Positions 16,883 to 24,772 of a stretch of DNA of 64,000 nt are shown here, piece after piece; the first letter of the stretch is position 1, and the number at the start of each line of letters is the position of its first letter. Under the pieces are notes generated by a model. The model searched no databases and was not told the origin of the DNA. It was given only the letters and a program-made list of their open reading frames with translations. Both the position numbers and the translations under genes were made by a program. This DNA comes from Bacillota bacterium. Lineage in GTDB: Bacteria > Bacillota > Clostridia > Christensenellales > SZUA-584. Location: positions 1 to 64,000 of the forward strand of contig JAEWTL010000094.1 of NCBI GenBank assembly GCA_023459495.1, written 5' to 3'.

Positions 16883-17089
16883 ATGGCAGACGAACACCTT
16901 TCAATTGAAGCACGCAACCTCATGCTGCTCAAAAACCAGATGCGGCTGGAAGCACTCGCAGCCAAGAAGAGCGAGCTGTACGCCGGGTATTTTCAGGACC
17001 CAGAGCTGAAAAGCCGCGCGCAACAGCTGGCGATACACCACCGCGATAACCTCGCCGGCCTGATCACCTATCTGGACGGACTGCGATAA
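16883..17089 (+). CDS. Small helical protein, probably spore coat-associated
   Basis: A 68-aa soluble, helix-forming protein (MADEHLSIEARNLML...). It has no cysteine or membrane segment. An AGGAGG site lies 8 nt upstream of the ATG. It ends 13 nt before a CotF-like coat gene in the same direction, and such short partner genes are common beside coatF-type genes in Clostridia. Role inferred from this neighbour only. Confidence 0.7.
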   Translation: MADEHLSIEARNLMLLKNQMRLEALAAKKSELYAGYFQDPELKSRAQQLAIHHRDNLAGLITYLDGLR

Positions 17090-17102
17090 AGGAGACTGTG
17101 CA

Positions 17103-17375
17103 ATGCCGCAAAACGGATTCTCGGAGCAGGAACTGCTCACCGACCTGATGAACCAGGAGAAACAGCTCATTTTATCGTGCGCGGAAACGCTGCAGGAGGC
17201 CGCCGAACCGAACCTGCGCAGGCTGCTGCTCACCCAGTTTCAGCAGACGAGCAAGGACCAGTACGAGCTGCTGGACCAGATGCGCACCAAGGGCTACCAT
17301 CAGGACGCGGCGGTATCCGGTTCGGAGCTTCGCCAGATTCTAACGGAGATAAAAAGCATGCAGGGCGGCACGTAA
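17103..17375 (+). CDS. CotF-like spore coat protein
   Basis: A 90-aa protein matching the Coat F family: the helical repeat begins with SEQELLTDLMNQEKQLILSC and continues with EPNLRRLLLTQF and QYELLDQMRTKGYH, the usual order in CotF and its four-helix (ferritin-like) fold. Expected to be made in the mother cell and placed on the forespore coat. AAAGGAG lies 8 nt upstream. Followed by a family C repeat. Confidence 0.85.
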   Translation: MPQNGFSEQELLTDLMNQEKQLILSCAETLQEAAEPNLRRLLLTQFQQTSKDQYELLDQMRTKGYHQDAAVSGSELRQILTEIKSMQGGT

Positions 17376-17401
17376 TCGCCTTTGACTGCCGAGAAGCTAT
17401 T

Positions 17402-17514
17402 CCTTGAGGGTCCAGTCCCTTAAGAATCCCATTGTTGTGAAACGTCCTGAACGGGGCGTTTCGCGGAGAAAAGGGATTCCAAAGGGATTGGTCCCTTTGG
17501 CGGGAGCGCCCTCG
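17402..17514. repeat. Composite three-hairpin repeat (family C), copy 3
   Basis: Contains CTTGAGGGTCCAGTCCCTTAAG, the linker AATCCCA, GAAACGTCCTGAACGGGGCGTTTC and CCAAAGGGATTGGTCCCTTTGG, with a truncated GGGAGCGCCCTC end. More diverged than copies 1, 2 and 4. Confidence 0.65.
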
Positions 17515-17568
17515 TGAAAGGTTTGTCAGCAAATGAGACGGCGCTCAGCCGTCTGAAAGGACTTCCAT

Positions 17569-18117
17569 TTGGAATATGTGATCATTGCAGCGCTGGCCGC
17601 GCTCACTGCCGCGAATACCTTTTTCTATATCAAGCTGCGCCTCACGCACCACAACCTGCGCGCCCAGCCCATCCTCGCGGCGTTTCTGCCGTTCCTCGTT
17701 TACACGGTCTGCGTGCTGGTCTTCCGCTGGGCCGTGCCGATGCACGTGCTTCTGTGGGCCATGGTTGCGCAGTTCGTTCAGACCTGCTTCGGCTATTACC
17801 TCGACCGGTTCGAACGCTCCATCCACTTCGACCGCTACATGCATACGCTCTTGTGCTTCGCGTACAGCCTGCTGCTGTTCAGCACGCTTACCGCGCTGGC
17901 CGATGGGACGATTTCCCGGCTGTACGCCGCGCTGTTCGTCTTCACCATCGGGCTGTCGGTCGGCGTATTCATTGAGCTCTTTGAGTTCGTGGCGGACCGG
18001 TGGAGCAAATCGCCCACCCGGCACCAGAAGGGCCTGCGCGATACCGACATGGATTTGGTCAGCAACACAATCGGCTCCATACTCGCGGGAATATACGCGT
18101 ATCTGTTTTTGGGATAG
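17569..18117 (+). CDS. DUF2238/YjdF-like integral membrane protein
   Basis: A 182-aa protein with about five hydrophobic helices. The segments VGVFIELFEFVADRW and, near the end, GLRDTDMDLVSNTIGSILAG resemble the DTQxDM/DTxxDLxxNxxG motif of the YjdF/DUF2238 family, whose function is unknown. The start is a TTG with AAAGGA about 8-9 nt upstream. A short hairpin (GACGGC/GCCGTC) lies just before the site. Family assignment is tentative. Confidence 0.7.
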   Translation: MEYVIIAALAALTAANTFFYIKLRLTHHNLRAQPILAAFLPFLVYTVCVLVFRWAVPMHVLLWAMVAQFVQTCFGYYLDRFERSIHFDRYMHTLLCFAYSLLLFSTLTALADGTISRLYAALFVFTIGLSVGVFIELFEFVADRWSKSPTRHQKGLRDTDMDLVSNTIGSILAGIYAYLFLG

Positions 18118-18168
18118 TGAAGAGAATCGTAACGACCGACGAGTCAAAGAGACGAAATATCCACGTCC

Positions 18169-18241
18169 GTCATCCTGACGAGCAAAGCGAGGAAGGATCT
18201 TGACACAGCTTCGCAAGATGCTTCGCTTCGCTCAGCATGAC
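18169..18241. repeat. GTCATCCTGA ... CTCAGCATGAC repeat (family A), copy 1
   Basis: Partly self-complementary element with GGATCTTG and AAGATGC inner arms. Other copies: 22137, 28289, 28442, 43701, 58251. The remaining part of 18118-18520 shows only the promoter at 18414. Confidence 0.75.
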
Positions 18242-18413
18242 ATTGCAGCAGGCTGCTTTAGCAGAAATGACGGCAGAATTACAGTACATCCGTAAGAGCT
18301 TCTCGCTGCGGACGAATATTAAATCAGTCCAGCGTATTATCTTTGTGAAACCAAAAGGATTTCGGTATGCGACCTTTGTAAAGTCTGACCCCCTGTATCA
18401 CCCCATTTATCCA

Positions 18414-18422
18414 TGCTATAAT
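18414..18422 (+). promoter_or_regulatory. Extended -10 promoter upstream of the ECF sigma gene
   Basis: TGCTATAAT, with no clear -35, about 99 bases before the sigma factor start. ECF genes are often autoregulated, but no second promoter matching this system could be defined. Confidence 0.45.
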
Positions 18423-18520
18423 ACGATCATAGCTAAAAGCCTTTGCCAAATCCTAAAGAAATTCCGTATTGCCTGTAAGATTCTCTTTTCCCGTGCGACT
18501 ATATCTGTGGAACGACGCTT

Positions 18521-19069
18521 ATGGAAGATGCAAAGATCATACGCCTGCTAAAGCAGCATGACGAGAGAGGCCTGTCCGCGCTGATCGGCAAGTACAACCG
18601 ATTGGCCTGTTATGTCGCGCGCTCCGTGCTGGGCGCAGGCAGCGACGCGGACGTGCTCGAGTGCGTGAACGACGCGTACTACGGCATCTGGTGTTCCGCC
18701 CCGGACACCGCGCTTAACGTTGTCTCGCTGCGCGGCTGGGTGTGTCTGATCGTGCGGCGGCGGGCCATCGACGCGCTGCGCAGGCGGGGCCGCACCGATA
18801 TGGTCCACCTCGACGCGGACATGGCGGACGCGATAGCCGCCCCGCCCGACGAGCCGCTGCTGAGCGCGGAAGGCGTGGCGCGCATCGAGCACTTTGCTCA
18901 AGGATTGCCTGAGCCGGACCGGCGCATCTTCGACGAACGGTTCTTCGCGCTGCGCCCCATCGCGGACATCGCACGCGATATGGGCATGTCCCGCGGCGCA
19001 GTGGACGCGCGCCTGTCGCGCATGCGCGGCAAGCTCCGCACCGTGCTGGACGAAGAAGGAGAGAATTGA
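18521..19069 (+). CDS. ECF-type RNA polymerase sigma factor
   Basis: A 182-aa sigma-70-family protein. Region 2 spans about residues 10-85 (LSALIGKYNRLACYVARSVLG ... RRRAIDALRRRGR, with DADVLECVNDAYYGIW for region 2.2). Region 4 is at about 125-175 (LPEPDRRIFDERFFALRPIADIARDMGMSRGAVDARLSRMRGKL). Regions 1 and 3 are absent, as in ECF sigmas. One nucleotide separates it from the next gene, a membrane protein placed like an anti-sigma factor. Signal and regulon unknown. Confidence 0.88.
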   Translation: MEDAKIIRLLKQHDERGLSALIGKYNRLACYVARSVLGAGSDADVLECVNDAYYGIWCSAPDTALNVVSLRGWVCLIVRRRAIDALRRRGRTDMVHLDADMADAIAAPPDEPLLSAEGVARIEHFAQGLPEPDRRIFDERFFALRPIADIARDMGMSRGAVDARLSRMRGKLRTVLDEEGEN

Positions 19070-19070
19070 T

Positions 19071-20252
19071 ATGAAGGATAAACGCATACTTGAAGCGGTT
19101 TCCCGCTTCTCTGATTCATATGAACCCATACTGACGCCGGACGATGTGCCGCAAGCGCTGCTGGATTCGGCCGGACGGGATGCGCTGCGCCGCGCGCGTT
19201 GTGAGAGCGGTCAGAATAGAAAACACCGCGCAAGGCGCATCACGCTGGCGGCATGCGTTGCCGCTGCCTGCATTGCGGCGGGCTTGATTCTCTGGCTGCC
19301 GCGCACCCCGGATGGTTCCCATCAGGCCGCGGTTTCCGCCACAGCCACCGCGTCCACAGCGCCCATGGACACCGCCCTCCCCTCCGGGGCCATCCTTGCG
19401 GAATCCGGTGACGGACAGATCATTGCGCGGAGCTATACGGGCGAACTGCCCATGAGCGCGTCAATGATGGACATCAGGGGGATGTCCTCGGACGAGATCT
19501 TCACCGAATACGATACGTTGATATTTCGCGGCACGATCACGGATATCCAGTACATCGAGATTGTCTCAAAAGAGAATGCGCAGGGGTACGTGCTGACCCT
19601 GCTGGATTACTACGGCATCGTATCCGTGGAAGTCGCCAGCAGCGTGCGCGGCGAGGCACAGCCGGGCGAAACCGTGCGCATCCTCGTGTACGGCCTGACC
19701 GACCCGGACGCAAATATGTGGGTGGAGGATACGGATATCGTGTCGCAGATGCGCGTGGGCATGGAGGGTATCTTTCTGCCTGTGCCGCTTGCGGCGGGTG
19801 AGGCGGTATCGCATGGCGGGTCGTCGCTGAGCCTTTCCGGCCTTGCGCCTTACCGCCTCGCGGACGGTATGCACTTCGTGATTCTGGATGCGCCGGACGG
19901 GCTGGCATACGCAACATGGGCGTACCGGGGCATGGAAGCCTCCAGCCTTGACGCGGCGGAAGCCTCCATCCGCGGGCGGCTGGATATGATTGAACATGCG
20001 GACGAGTATCCACTATCGGATCTTGACCGGATCAGCGGGGAGCAGACGTACGGTGAGCTGCGCAAAGTCGGCTTGTCGCAGGAAGAGTTTGCGGCCTTGA
20101 TCGAAACGGAAGGGTTGGGCAGCCCGGACGAGACGGACGCACTGATGGACCGCACCTTCTGGTATGAAGATAACCGCTACTACTACTTCTTTAGCTGCAT
20201 ATGGGACGACACATACGGCGCTATGGTCGCGCAGGTGGAAAAGACGCCTTGA
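19071..20252 (+). CDS. Single-pass membrane protein partner of the ECF sigma factor
   Basis: A 393-aa protein: cytoplasmic N-terminus of about 55 residues, one membrane helix (ITLAACVAAACIAAGLILWL, about 57-76), then a large extracytoplasmic domain rich in beta structure. No zinc-binding anti-sigma signature is seen in the N-terminus. The order sigma factor then membrane protein, with 1-nt spacing and a short cytoplasmic tail, suggests an anti-sigma or sensor role; this is inference from layout. Confidence 0.7.
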   Translation: MKDKRILEAVSRFSDSYEPILTPDDVPQALLDSAGRDALRRARCESGQNRKHRARRITLAACVAAACIAAGLILWLPRTPDGSHQAAVSATATASTAPMDTALPSGAILAESGDGQIIARSYTGELPMSASMMDIRGMSSDEIFTEYDTLIFRGTITDIQYIEIVSKENAQGYVLTLLDYYGIVSVEVASSVRGEAQPGETVRILVYGLTDPDANMWVEDTDIVSQMRVGMEGIFLPVPLAAGEAVSHGGSSLSLSGLAPYRLADGMHFVILDAPDGLAYATWAYRGMEASSLDAAEASIRGRLDMIEHADEYPLSDLDRISGEQTYGELRKVGLSQEEFAALIETEGLGSPDETDALMDRTFWYEDNRYYYFFSCIWDDTYGAMVAQVEKTP

Positions 20253-20276
20253 CCGCTTTCTTCCAGCCGGTATAAT
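20249..20276 (+). promoter_or_regulatory. SigA-type promoter of the zinc-ribbon gene
   Basis: TTGACC (20249-20254), 16-bp spacer, TATAAT (20271-20276). It overlaps the stop codon of the preceding gene. Confidence 0.75.
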
Positions 20277-20294
20277 GGATATGGGAGGATTCCT

Positions 20295-20687
20295 ATGTTC
20301 TTTATCGGCATATTCGGCATTGAGGCGAAGGAAAAGGAGCTGAAGACCTTTTCGCAGGTGGTTTGCCCGGTCTGCGGACAGTACTCGCAGGCCCTGCTCT
20401 TTGTGCGCTATACCTACTTTCACATCTTCTTTATCCCCACCTTCCGGTGGAACAAGCATTATTATATAAAGCTGCGCTGCTGCGGCGCGCTATATGAAGC
20501 GGACGCGGAGTATGGCAAACAGCTTGAAACCTCGGACAGCGTGGATTTCTCGCGGCTGACGCTTGTATCAAGCGGCTTCGGCGCGTTTTACGGCAATCAA
20601 ACGGCGGACACCCGATGCCCGAACTGCGGGCGTACCTACGACAACAGCTTTGCATACTGTCCTCACTGCGGCACAAAAAGGCCGTAG
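20295..20687 (+). CDS. Zinc-ribbon domain protein
   Basis: A 130-aa protein with one CPVCG near residue 24 paired with CC near residue 60, and a C-terminal zinc ribbon CPNCGRTYDNSFAYCPHCG (residues about 108-126). The central part (YTYFHIFFIPTFRWNKHYY) is aromatic and occurs in small zinc-ribbon proteins of Clostridia. GGAGG lies 6 nt upstream of the ATG. Function unknown. Confidence 0.75.
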   Translation: MFFIGIFGIEAKEKELKTFSQVVCPVCGQYSQALLFVRYTYFHIFFIPTFRWNKHYYIKLRCCGALYEADAEYGKQLETSDSVDFSRLTLVSSGFGAFYGNQTADTRCPNCGRTYDNSFAYCPHCGTKRP

Positions 20688-20696
20688 GGGGGCGGA

Positions 20697-21329
20697 ATGG
20701 AGAAGATCGGATATGACCGGCTGGTAAAAAAGCTATACCTGCATTCCATCGGAAAGCTGCAGATCACGCTGATCCCGGCGCTTTCATATGTCATGACGGA
20801 CGGCCAGGGAGATCCGAACACCCACCCCGAATTTAAGCATACCGTGGAAGCGCTGTTTCTGGTATCGCACGCCATCAGGACGCTGGCGGGTAAAAGCCCC
20901 GAGCCGGAAGGCTGCTTCACATACAAGGTGAACGTACTGGAGGGCTTATGGAACGTACCCGAGGGCGTAAGCTTCGACATTGCCCGCAAGGACAGGCTGC
21001 TTTGGACACTGATGATCATGCAGCCGCCGTTTGTGACACCGGAGCTGTTCGCGGATGCGCTGGAGCGGGTCCAAAGCAAAAAGCCGGGCAACCCGGCGCT
21101 GATACATATGCGCTTTGAGACGCTCGATGAAGGCCTGTGCTGTCAGGCGACTCACATCGGCCCGTTCGACGACGAGCCCGCCACGTTTGCGCTCATGCAG
21201 CAGTTCATCGCAGACAACGGATACAGGCGCATCGAAAAGGGCCACCACGAGGTATACATCAGCGATTACCGCAGGAATACGCCCGAGAATCTGAAGACGC
21301 TATTGCGGTTTCAGGTGGAACCGCAATAG
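20697..21329 (+). CDS. GyrI-like small-molecule-binding domain protein, copy 1
   Basis: A 210-aa protein of the GyrI-like/SOUL-type ligand-binding fold. The conserved features are MTDGQGDPN, YKVNVLEGLW, TLMIMQPPFVTPE and the C-terminal THIGPFDDEPATF ... YRRIEKGHHEVYISDYRR. Such domains bind hydrophobic compounds or antibiotics; no DNA-binding part is attached. It is a tandem paralogue of the next gene (28 nt apart). Confidence 0.8.
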   Translation: MEKIGYDRLVKKLYLHSIGKLQITLIPALSYVMTDGQGDPNTHPEFKHTVEALFLVSHAIRTLAGKSPEPEGCFTYKVNVLEGLWNVPEGVSFDIARKDRLLWTLMIMQPPFVTPELFADALERVQSKKPGNPALIHMRFETLDEGLCCQATHIGPFDDEPATFALMQQFIADNGYRRIEKGHHEVYISDYRRNTPENLKTLLRFQVEPQ

Positions 21330-21356
21330 ACACCAAGAACGATAAGGAGACTCACT

Positions 21357-21989
21357 ATGGACAAGCCCGAATATGACTTGCTGGTCAAAAAGCTGTACTT
21401 TCCCTCTGCGAAACAGCCGGAGATCGTACAGGTTCCGCCGCTGCGCTATGCAATGGTGGACGGCAAGGGCGACCCGAACACCAGTGAAGAATTCCAGAAC
21501 GCCGTGGGTGCGCTGTACGCGGTTTCATACGGTATCAAGATGCTGCCCAAGAAAGGCCCTGCGCCGGAAGGGTACTTTGAGTACAAGGTGAACGCGCTGG
21601 AAGGCCTTTGGACGATGCCGGAGGGCGTAGAATTCGACCCAGCCCGCAAGGACCAGCTCGTATGGACGCTGATGATCATGCAGCCGCCGTTCGTGACGCC
21701 GGAGCTGTTTACGGACGTGCTGGCGCAGGCCAAAAAGAAGAAGGCCGACAACCCCGCGATGAATAGTGTGCGCTTCGAGACGCTGGACGAAGGCCTTTGC
21801 TGCCAGATCACCCACATCGGCCCGTTCGACAATGAGCCCGCGACGTTTGAACGCATGGAGGGGTTCGTTGCCGAAAACGGTTACCGGCGCGCAAGCCGCG
21901 ATCACCACGAGATCTATATGAGCGATTTCCGCAAGGCCGCTCCGGAGAAGTTGAAGACGGTGCTGCGGTTCGGGGTAAAGAAAGAATAG
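21357..21989 (+). CDS. GyrI-like small-molecule-binding domain protein, copy 2
   Basis: A 210-aa paralogue of the preceding gene with the same length and blocks: MVDGKGDPN, YKVNALEGLW, TLMIMQPPFVTPELFTD and THIGPFDNEPATFERM. The similarity along the whole length points to local duplication. AAGGAG lies upstream of the ATG. Ligand unknown. Confidence 0.8.
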   Translation: MDKPEYDLLVKKLYFPSAKQPEIVQVPPLRYAMVDGKGDPNTSEEFQNAVGALYAVSYGIKMLPKKGPAPEGYFEYKVNALEGLWTMPEGVEFDPARKDQLVWTLMIMQPPFVTPELFTDVLAQAKKKKADNPAMNSVRFETLDEGLCCQITHIGPFDNEPATFERMEGFVAENGYRRASRDHHEIYMSDFRKAAPEKLKTVLRFGVKKE

Positions 21990-22136
21990 CATAGCGCGGT
22001 GGTACGCGGTGATATAAGAGCCATATGGCGTCTTCAGGAGGCTCCGTCTTCAAACCACCTTCATGGGCCACATCCTAAGCGCCCAGATTGGGTTTGAGAA
22101 TCGCCTGATGTCATTGCTGCGAAAACCCCTCCATAT

Positions 22137-22296
22137 GTCATGTTGAGCAGCGAAAGCGACGAAACATCTTTCCCAAGTACGATAAGATGCTGATCCACTG
22201 CGTAGTCGCGTCAGCGCGTGACGATTCTGAGGATGCAAAGCACCCGAAGCATCTTTTACACAGCCAGATAGATGCTTCGCTTACGCTCAGCATGAC
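22137..22296. repeat. Family A repeats, copy 2 (compound)
   Basis: Begins GTCATGTTGAGCAGCG and ends GCTTACGCTCAGCATGAC, with internal GAAGCATC and AGATGC arms. Its length suggests two nested copies. The 371-base gap 21990-22360 otherwise contains a terminator at 22319 and no supported gene. Confidence 0.65.
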
Positions 22297-22318
22297 ATTG
22301 CAAAGCTTTTAGCGACAA

Positions 22319-22342
22319 AAAGGCCTGCAATTGCAGGCCTTT
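22319..22342. terminator. Bidirectional terminator hairpin
   Basis: A perfect palindrome AAAGGCCTGCAA / TTGCAGGCCTTT. On the minus strand it is followed by TTG after five consecutive Ts, giving a good intrinsic terminator for the small gene at 22361-22600. Confidence 0.85.
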
Positions 22343-22360
22343 GTAATATCTGAGTGATCG

Positions 22361-22600
22361 TCAGTCGCCCATGTCGTCGTCGCCCCACCAGGGACGGCCG
22401 GGACCGCTGCGTCCGTAGCCGTCATACGGGCTCATGTTGCGGCGCGGGCAGACTCCGCCCTGACACCACCAGCCGGGCTGCCATCCGCGGCTGGGCTGCC
22501 ACGGGCCGGGGCCCCACTGACCGGGCCTCCATGGGCCGGGGCCCCACTGCTGTCCGGGGCCCCATTGGCCGGGTATCCATCTTCCGAAACCATCCGGCAA
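22361..22600 (-). CDS. Trp/Gly/Pro-rich small protein, possible spore surface protein
   Basis: A 79-aa protein starting at TTG with a complete AGGAGGTGAT ribosome-binding site 8 nt upstream and a terminator just downstream, so it is very likely expressed. The N-terminal half is a repeat of GQWGPG / GPWRPG units. By my count it holds 11 Trp and about 20 Gly among 79 residues, with two Cys near the middle and an acidic tail (DDDMGD). No family is recognised. Composition resembles structural coat or exosporium proteins. A hairpin (CGGACA/TGTCCG, 22633-22651) lies in its leader. Confidence 0.65.
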   Translation of the reverse strand: MPDGFGRWIPGQWGPGQQWGPGPWRPGQWGPGPWQPSRGWQPGWWCQGGVCPRRNMSPYDGYGRSGPGRPWWGDDDMGD

Positions 22601-22694
22601 AACGCATCACCTCCTGATTCATGTATATGAATCGGACAGTGACAGTGTCCGTATGCTGTGGTGACAGTTTCAGCGCTGCGTCAGGCGATACGAG

Positions 22695-23015
22695 TTAAAA
22701 CGTAACGACTTTATCCGCCCATTCCACTACTTTGATGCAGTCAATCATGGTGGCAAGGGGACACGCATCCGTCCCTTCCATGCTCCGTGACTTCAGGCAG
22801 GTGCCGCACGCTAATATCTCTCCTCCGGCCTCCACGAAGGCGCGAAGCTGCCCGGCAACGTCGAACTTGGGATGCGTCAGAACCTCGCATTCCACCGCTT
22901 CCCCCATCAGGAATACCTTGACTTCATGTCCCTGTTTCTTAGCCGTTACCGCAAAGCGAAAAGCGTTCCATGCTTTTTCGTATTCCTTTGTTTCAAGAAT
23001 GATGCCTAATTTCAT
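22695..23015 (-). CDS. DsrE-family protein
   Basis: A 106-aa protein with the DsrE/F-like fold: MKLGIILETKEYEKAWNAFR at the N-terminus, VKVFLMGEAVEC in the middle and a conserved-type cysteine pair in GGEILACGTCLKSR near residue 70. Relatives take part in sulfur relay or have unknown roles. It lies 18 nt after aroQ in the same direction and may be the last gene of the aromatic operon, with no obvious metabolic link. Confidence 0.8.
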   Translation of the reverse strand: MKLGIILETKEYEKAWNAFRFAVTAKKQGHEVKVFLMGEAVECEVLTHPKFDVAGQLRAFVEAGGEILACGTCLKSRSMEGTDACPLATMIDCIKVVEWADKVVTF

Positions 23016-23033
23016 TTTGCCTCCTTTGCGCGT

Positions 23034-23468
23034 TCAGTCCGCTATCCTGTTTATCAGCGCGAGCAGCGCCAGTTCATAGCTATAGAACCCGAAGCCCGCG
23101 ATTTGCCCGATGCAGCCCGGTGCGGTAACGGACTTGTGCCGGAATTCCTCCCGGCCCGCGATGTGCGAAAGGTGCACCTCCACCGCGGGCACGGACACAG
23201 CTTTGAGCGCGTCCAGGACAGCCACGCTGTAGTGCGTGTAGGCCGCGGGGTTAATTATGATGCCGTCGTACTCCCCAGCCGCGGACTGGATCTTGCCTAC
23301 GATCTCGCCCTCGATGTTGGACTGGTACGCATCCACCGTGACGCCGTGCTTCTGCGCGAACGCGTCCAGCGTGTCCAGCAGCGCGGCGTAGTCCTGTTTG
23401 CCGTAAACGTCCGGCTCACGCATGCCCAGCATGTTGATGTTAGGGCCATTGATGACCAGCAGCTTCAT
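23034..23468 (-). CDS. aroQ: Type II 3-dehydroquinate dehydratase
   Basis: A 144-aa enzyme for step three of the shikimate pathway. Motifs: INGPNINMLGMREPDVYG (active-site Asn, Arg and Tyr), SNIEGEIVGKI, IINPAAYTHYSVA, and VEVHLSHIAGREEFRHKS with the catalytic His. The ATG at 23468 overlaps the aroE-aroK stop as ATGA. Confidence 0.95.
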   Translation of the reverse strand: MKLLVINGPNINMLGMREPDVYGKQDYAALLDTLDAFAQKHGVTVDAYQSNIEGEIVGKIQSAAGEYDGIIINPAAYTHYSVAVLDALKAVSVPAVEVHLSHIAGREEFRHKSVTAPGCIGQIAGFGFYSYELALLALINRIAD

Positions 23469-24769
23469 TTCCGGTATTCCTCCAGCTTCTTGATGATGGT
23501 ATCGACGCACGCTTCCAGCTCCGCGTCGTTTCTGACGATGATGTCCGCGCCGCCTTCGTACAGCGCGCGGCGCTTTTCATATAACCCAATGAGCGCTTCC
23601 CGCCCGCGAGCGAGCAGGGGCCGGTGCGCGGTTTCGGTGTCGCGCAGCAGCAGCTCCAACGACCGGTCGATGTATACGGTTATGCCGGAGGCTTTCAGCA
23701 CGCGCATCGCGGCCTTTGTCTGTACGATGCCGCCGCCCGTGGAGATCACGGTATTCGCGCGGCGCGCGGCGTACTGTGCGGCGGTAAGCTCCATCTGCCG
23801 GAAAGCCGCCTCGCCCTGACTGGCGAAGATGTCCTTGATGATACCGTGCTGCTCCTCGATAAGCGCGTCGGTATCAATGAAGCCCATGCCGAGCCTTTCC
23901 GCCAGCCGTTGCCCGATGGCAGATTTGCCGCTGCCCGGCATGCCGATGAGCGCGATGTCGGTGCGCATTCGCGATGCCATACGCAAAAGGATGGTTTCGC
24001 ACGCGGCCTCGTCAAAGCGCGTTCCCGTCCAGATCTCCTCCGCCTTGATTGCCTGCGCAACCAGCATGGGCAGGCCGCCCGCGCAGCGCACGTCCAATGC
24101 CGCGGCCCGCTGCAGCAGCAGCGTTTCGGGCGGGTTGTAGACGATATCCACCACTGCGCCGCAGCGCGATATCACGTCTTCCTTAACCGGGCAGCCGTCA
24201 AAGTCGGGCTGCATTCCGGCAGGCGTGGTGTTGATGAGCACACCGATGGTTTCCATGACGTCCAACGCATCATAGCCTACGGCAGATAACGCCGGGTCGG
24301 AGGTTTGCGGGTCTCGGCTGACGACCGTGACGCTGGCCGCGCCGCTGTCCTTTGCCAGGGCATAGGCACATCGGGCCGCGCCACCGCTGCCGAGGATGGC
24401 GACGGTCTGCCCGGAGAGCGGAATGCCACCGCGTTTCAGCAGCCATTGCAGGCCGAAGTAGTCCGTGTTGTGCCCGGTCATGCGTCCGTCCACAAATCGG
24501 ATGGTGTTGACCGCGCCGATTGCCGCCGCCTCAGGCGATATCTCATCCAACAACGGAATCACGGCCTTCTTGTGCGGGATCGTCACGTTGACGCCCGCAT
24601 AGCCCTGTGCCTGCAGCTGCGCCAGCAGCGCCGGAAGCCCTGCCGCGTCCGTCTCGTGCAGGCCGTAGCGGATGTCCTGCCCCGTGAGCCGCCCGTAGGT
24701 TTCGTGGATATCCGGCGAGACGCTGTGGCCCAGTTTTCCGCCGATCAAACCGGCCTTAACCGCACCCAC
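23465..24769 (-). CDS. aroE-aroK: Shikimate dehydrogenase-shikimate kinase fusion
   Basis: A 434-aa fusion of two pathway enzymes. Residues 1-265 are shikimate dehydrogenase: LGHSVSPDIHETY, the catalytic Lys in VTIPHKKAVIP, TGHNTDYFG and the NADP loop GSGGAARCA. From about 268 the shikimate kinase begins with DIALIGMPGSGKSAIGQRLA (Walker A), followed by FIDTDALIE, VISTGGGIV and RPLLAR. The start is a GTG 3 nt after the pheA stop. The domains are enzymatically steps four and five of the pathway; both look complete. Confidence 0.95.
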   Translation of the reverse strand: MGAVKAGLIGGKLGHSVSPDIHETYGRLTGQDIRYGLHETDAAGLPALLAQLQAQGYAGVNVTIPHKKAVIPLLDEISPEAAAIGAVNTIRFVDGRMTGHNTDYFGLQWLLKRGGIPLSGQTVAILGSGGAARCAYALAKDSGAASVTVVSRDPQTSDPALSAVGYDALDVMETIGVLINTTPAGMQPDFDGCPVKEDVISRCGAVVDIVYNPPETLLLQRAAALDVRCAGGLPMLVAQAIKAEEIWTGTRFDEAACETILLRMASRMRTDIALIGMPGSGKSAIGQRLAERLGMGFIDTDALIEEQHGIIKDIFASQGEAAFRQMELTAAQYAARRANTVISTGGGIVQTKAAMRVLKASGITVYIDRSLELLLRDTETAHRPLLARGREALIGLYEKRRALYEGGADIIVRNDAELEACVDTIIKKLEEYRK

Positions 24770-24772
24770 AGG

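Noticed and set aside
18237..18551. 104-aa plus-strand ORF before the sigma factor gene
   Set aside because: It starts inside a family A repeat, overlaps the sigma gene start and has no ribosome-binding site or recognised sequence.
21990..22040. T-box-like string GGTGGTACGCGG followed by GGCGTCTTC after the second GyrI-like gene
   Set aside because: The core lacks one C of the GGTACCGCG motif, no stem I or specifier region is visible upstream and no aminoacyl-tRNA synthetase or amino acid gene follows. It could be a decayed remnant.
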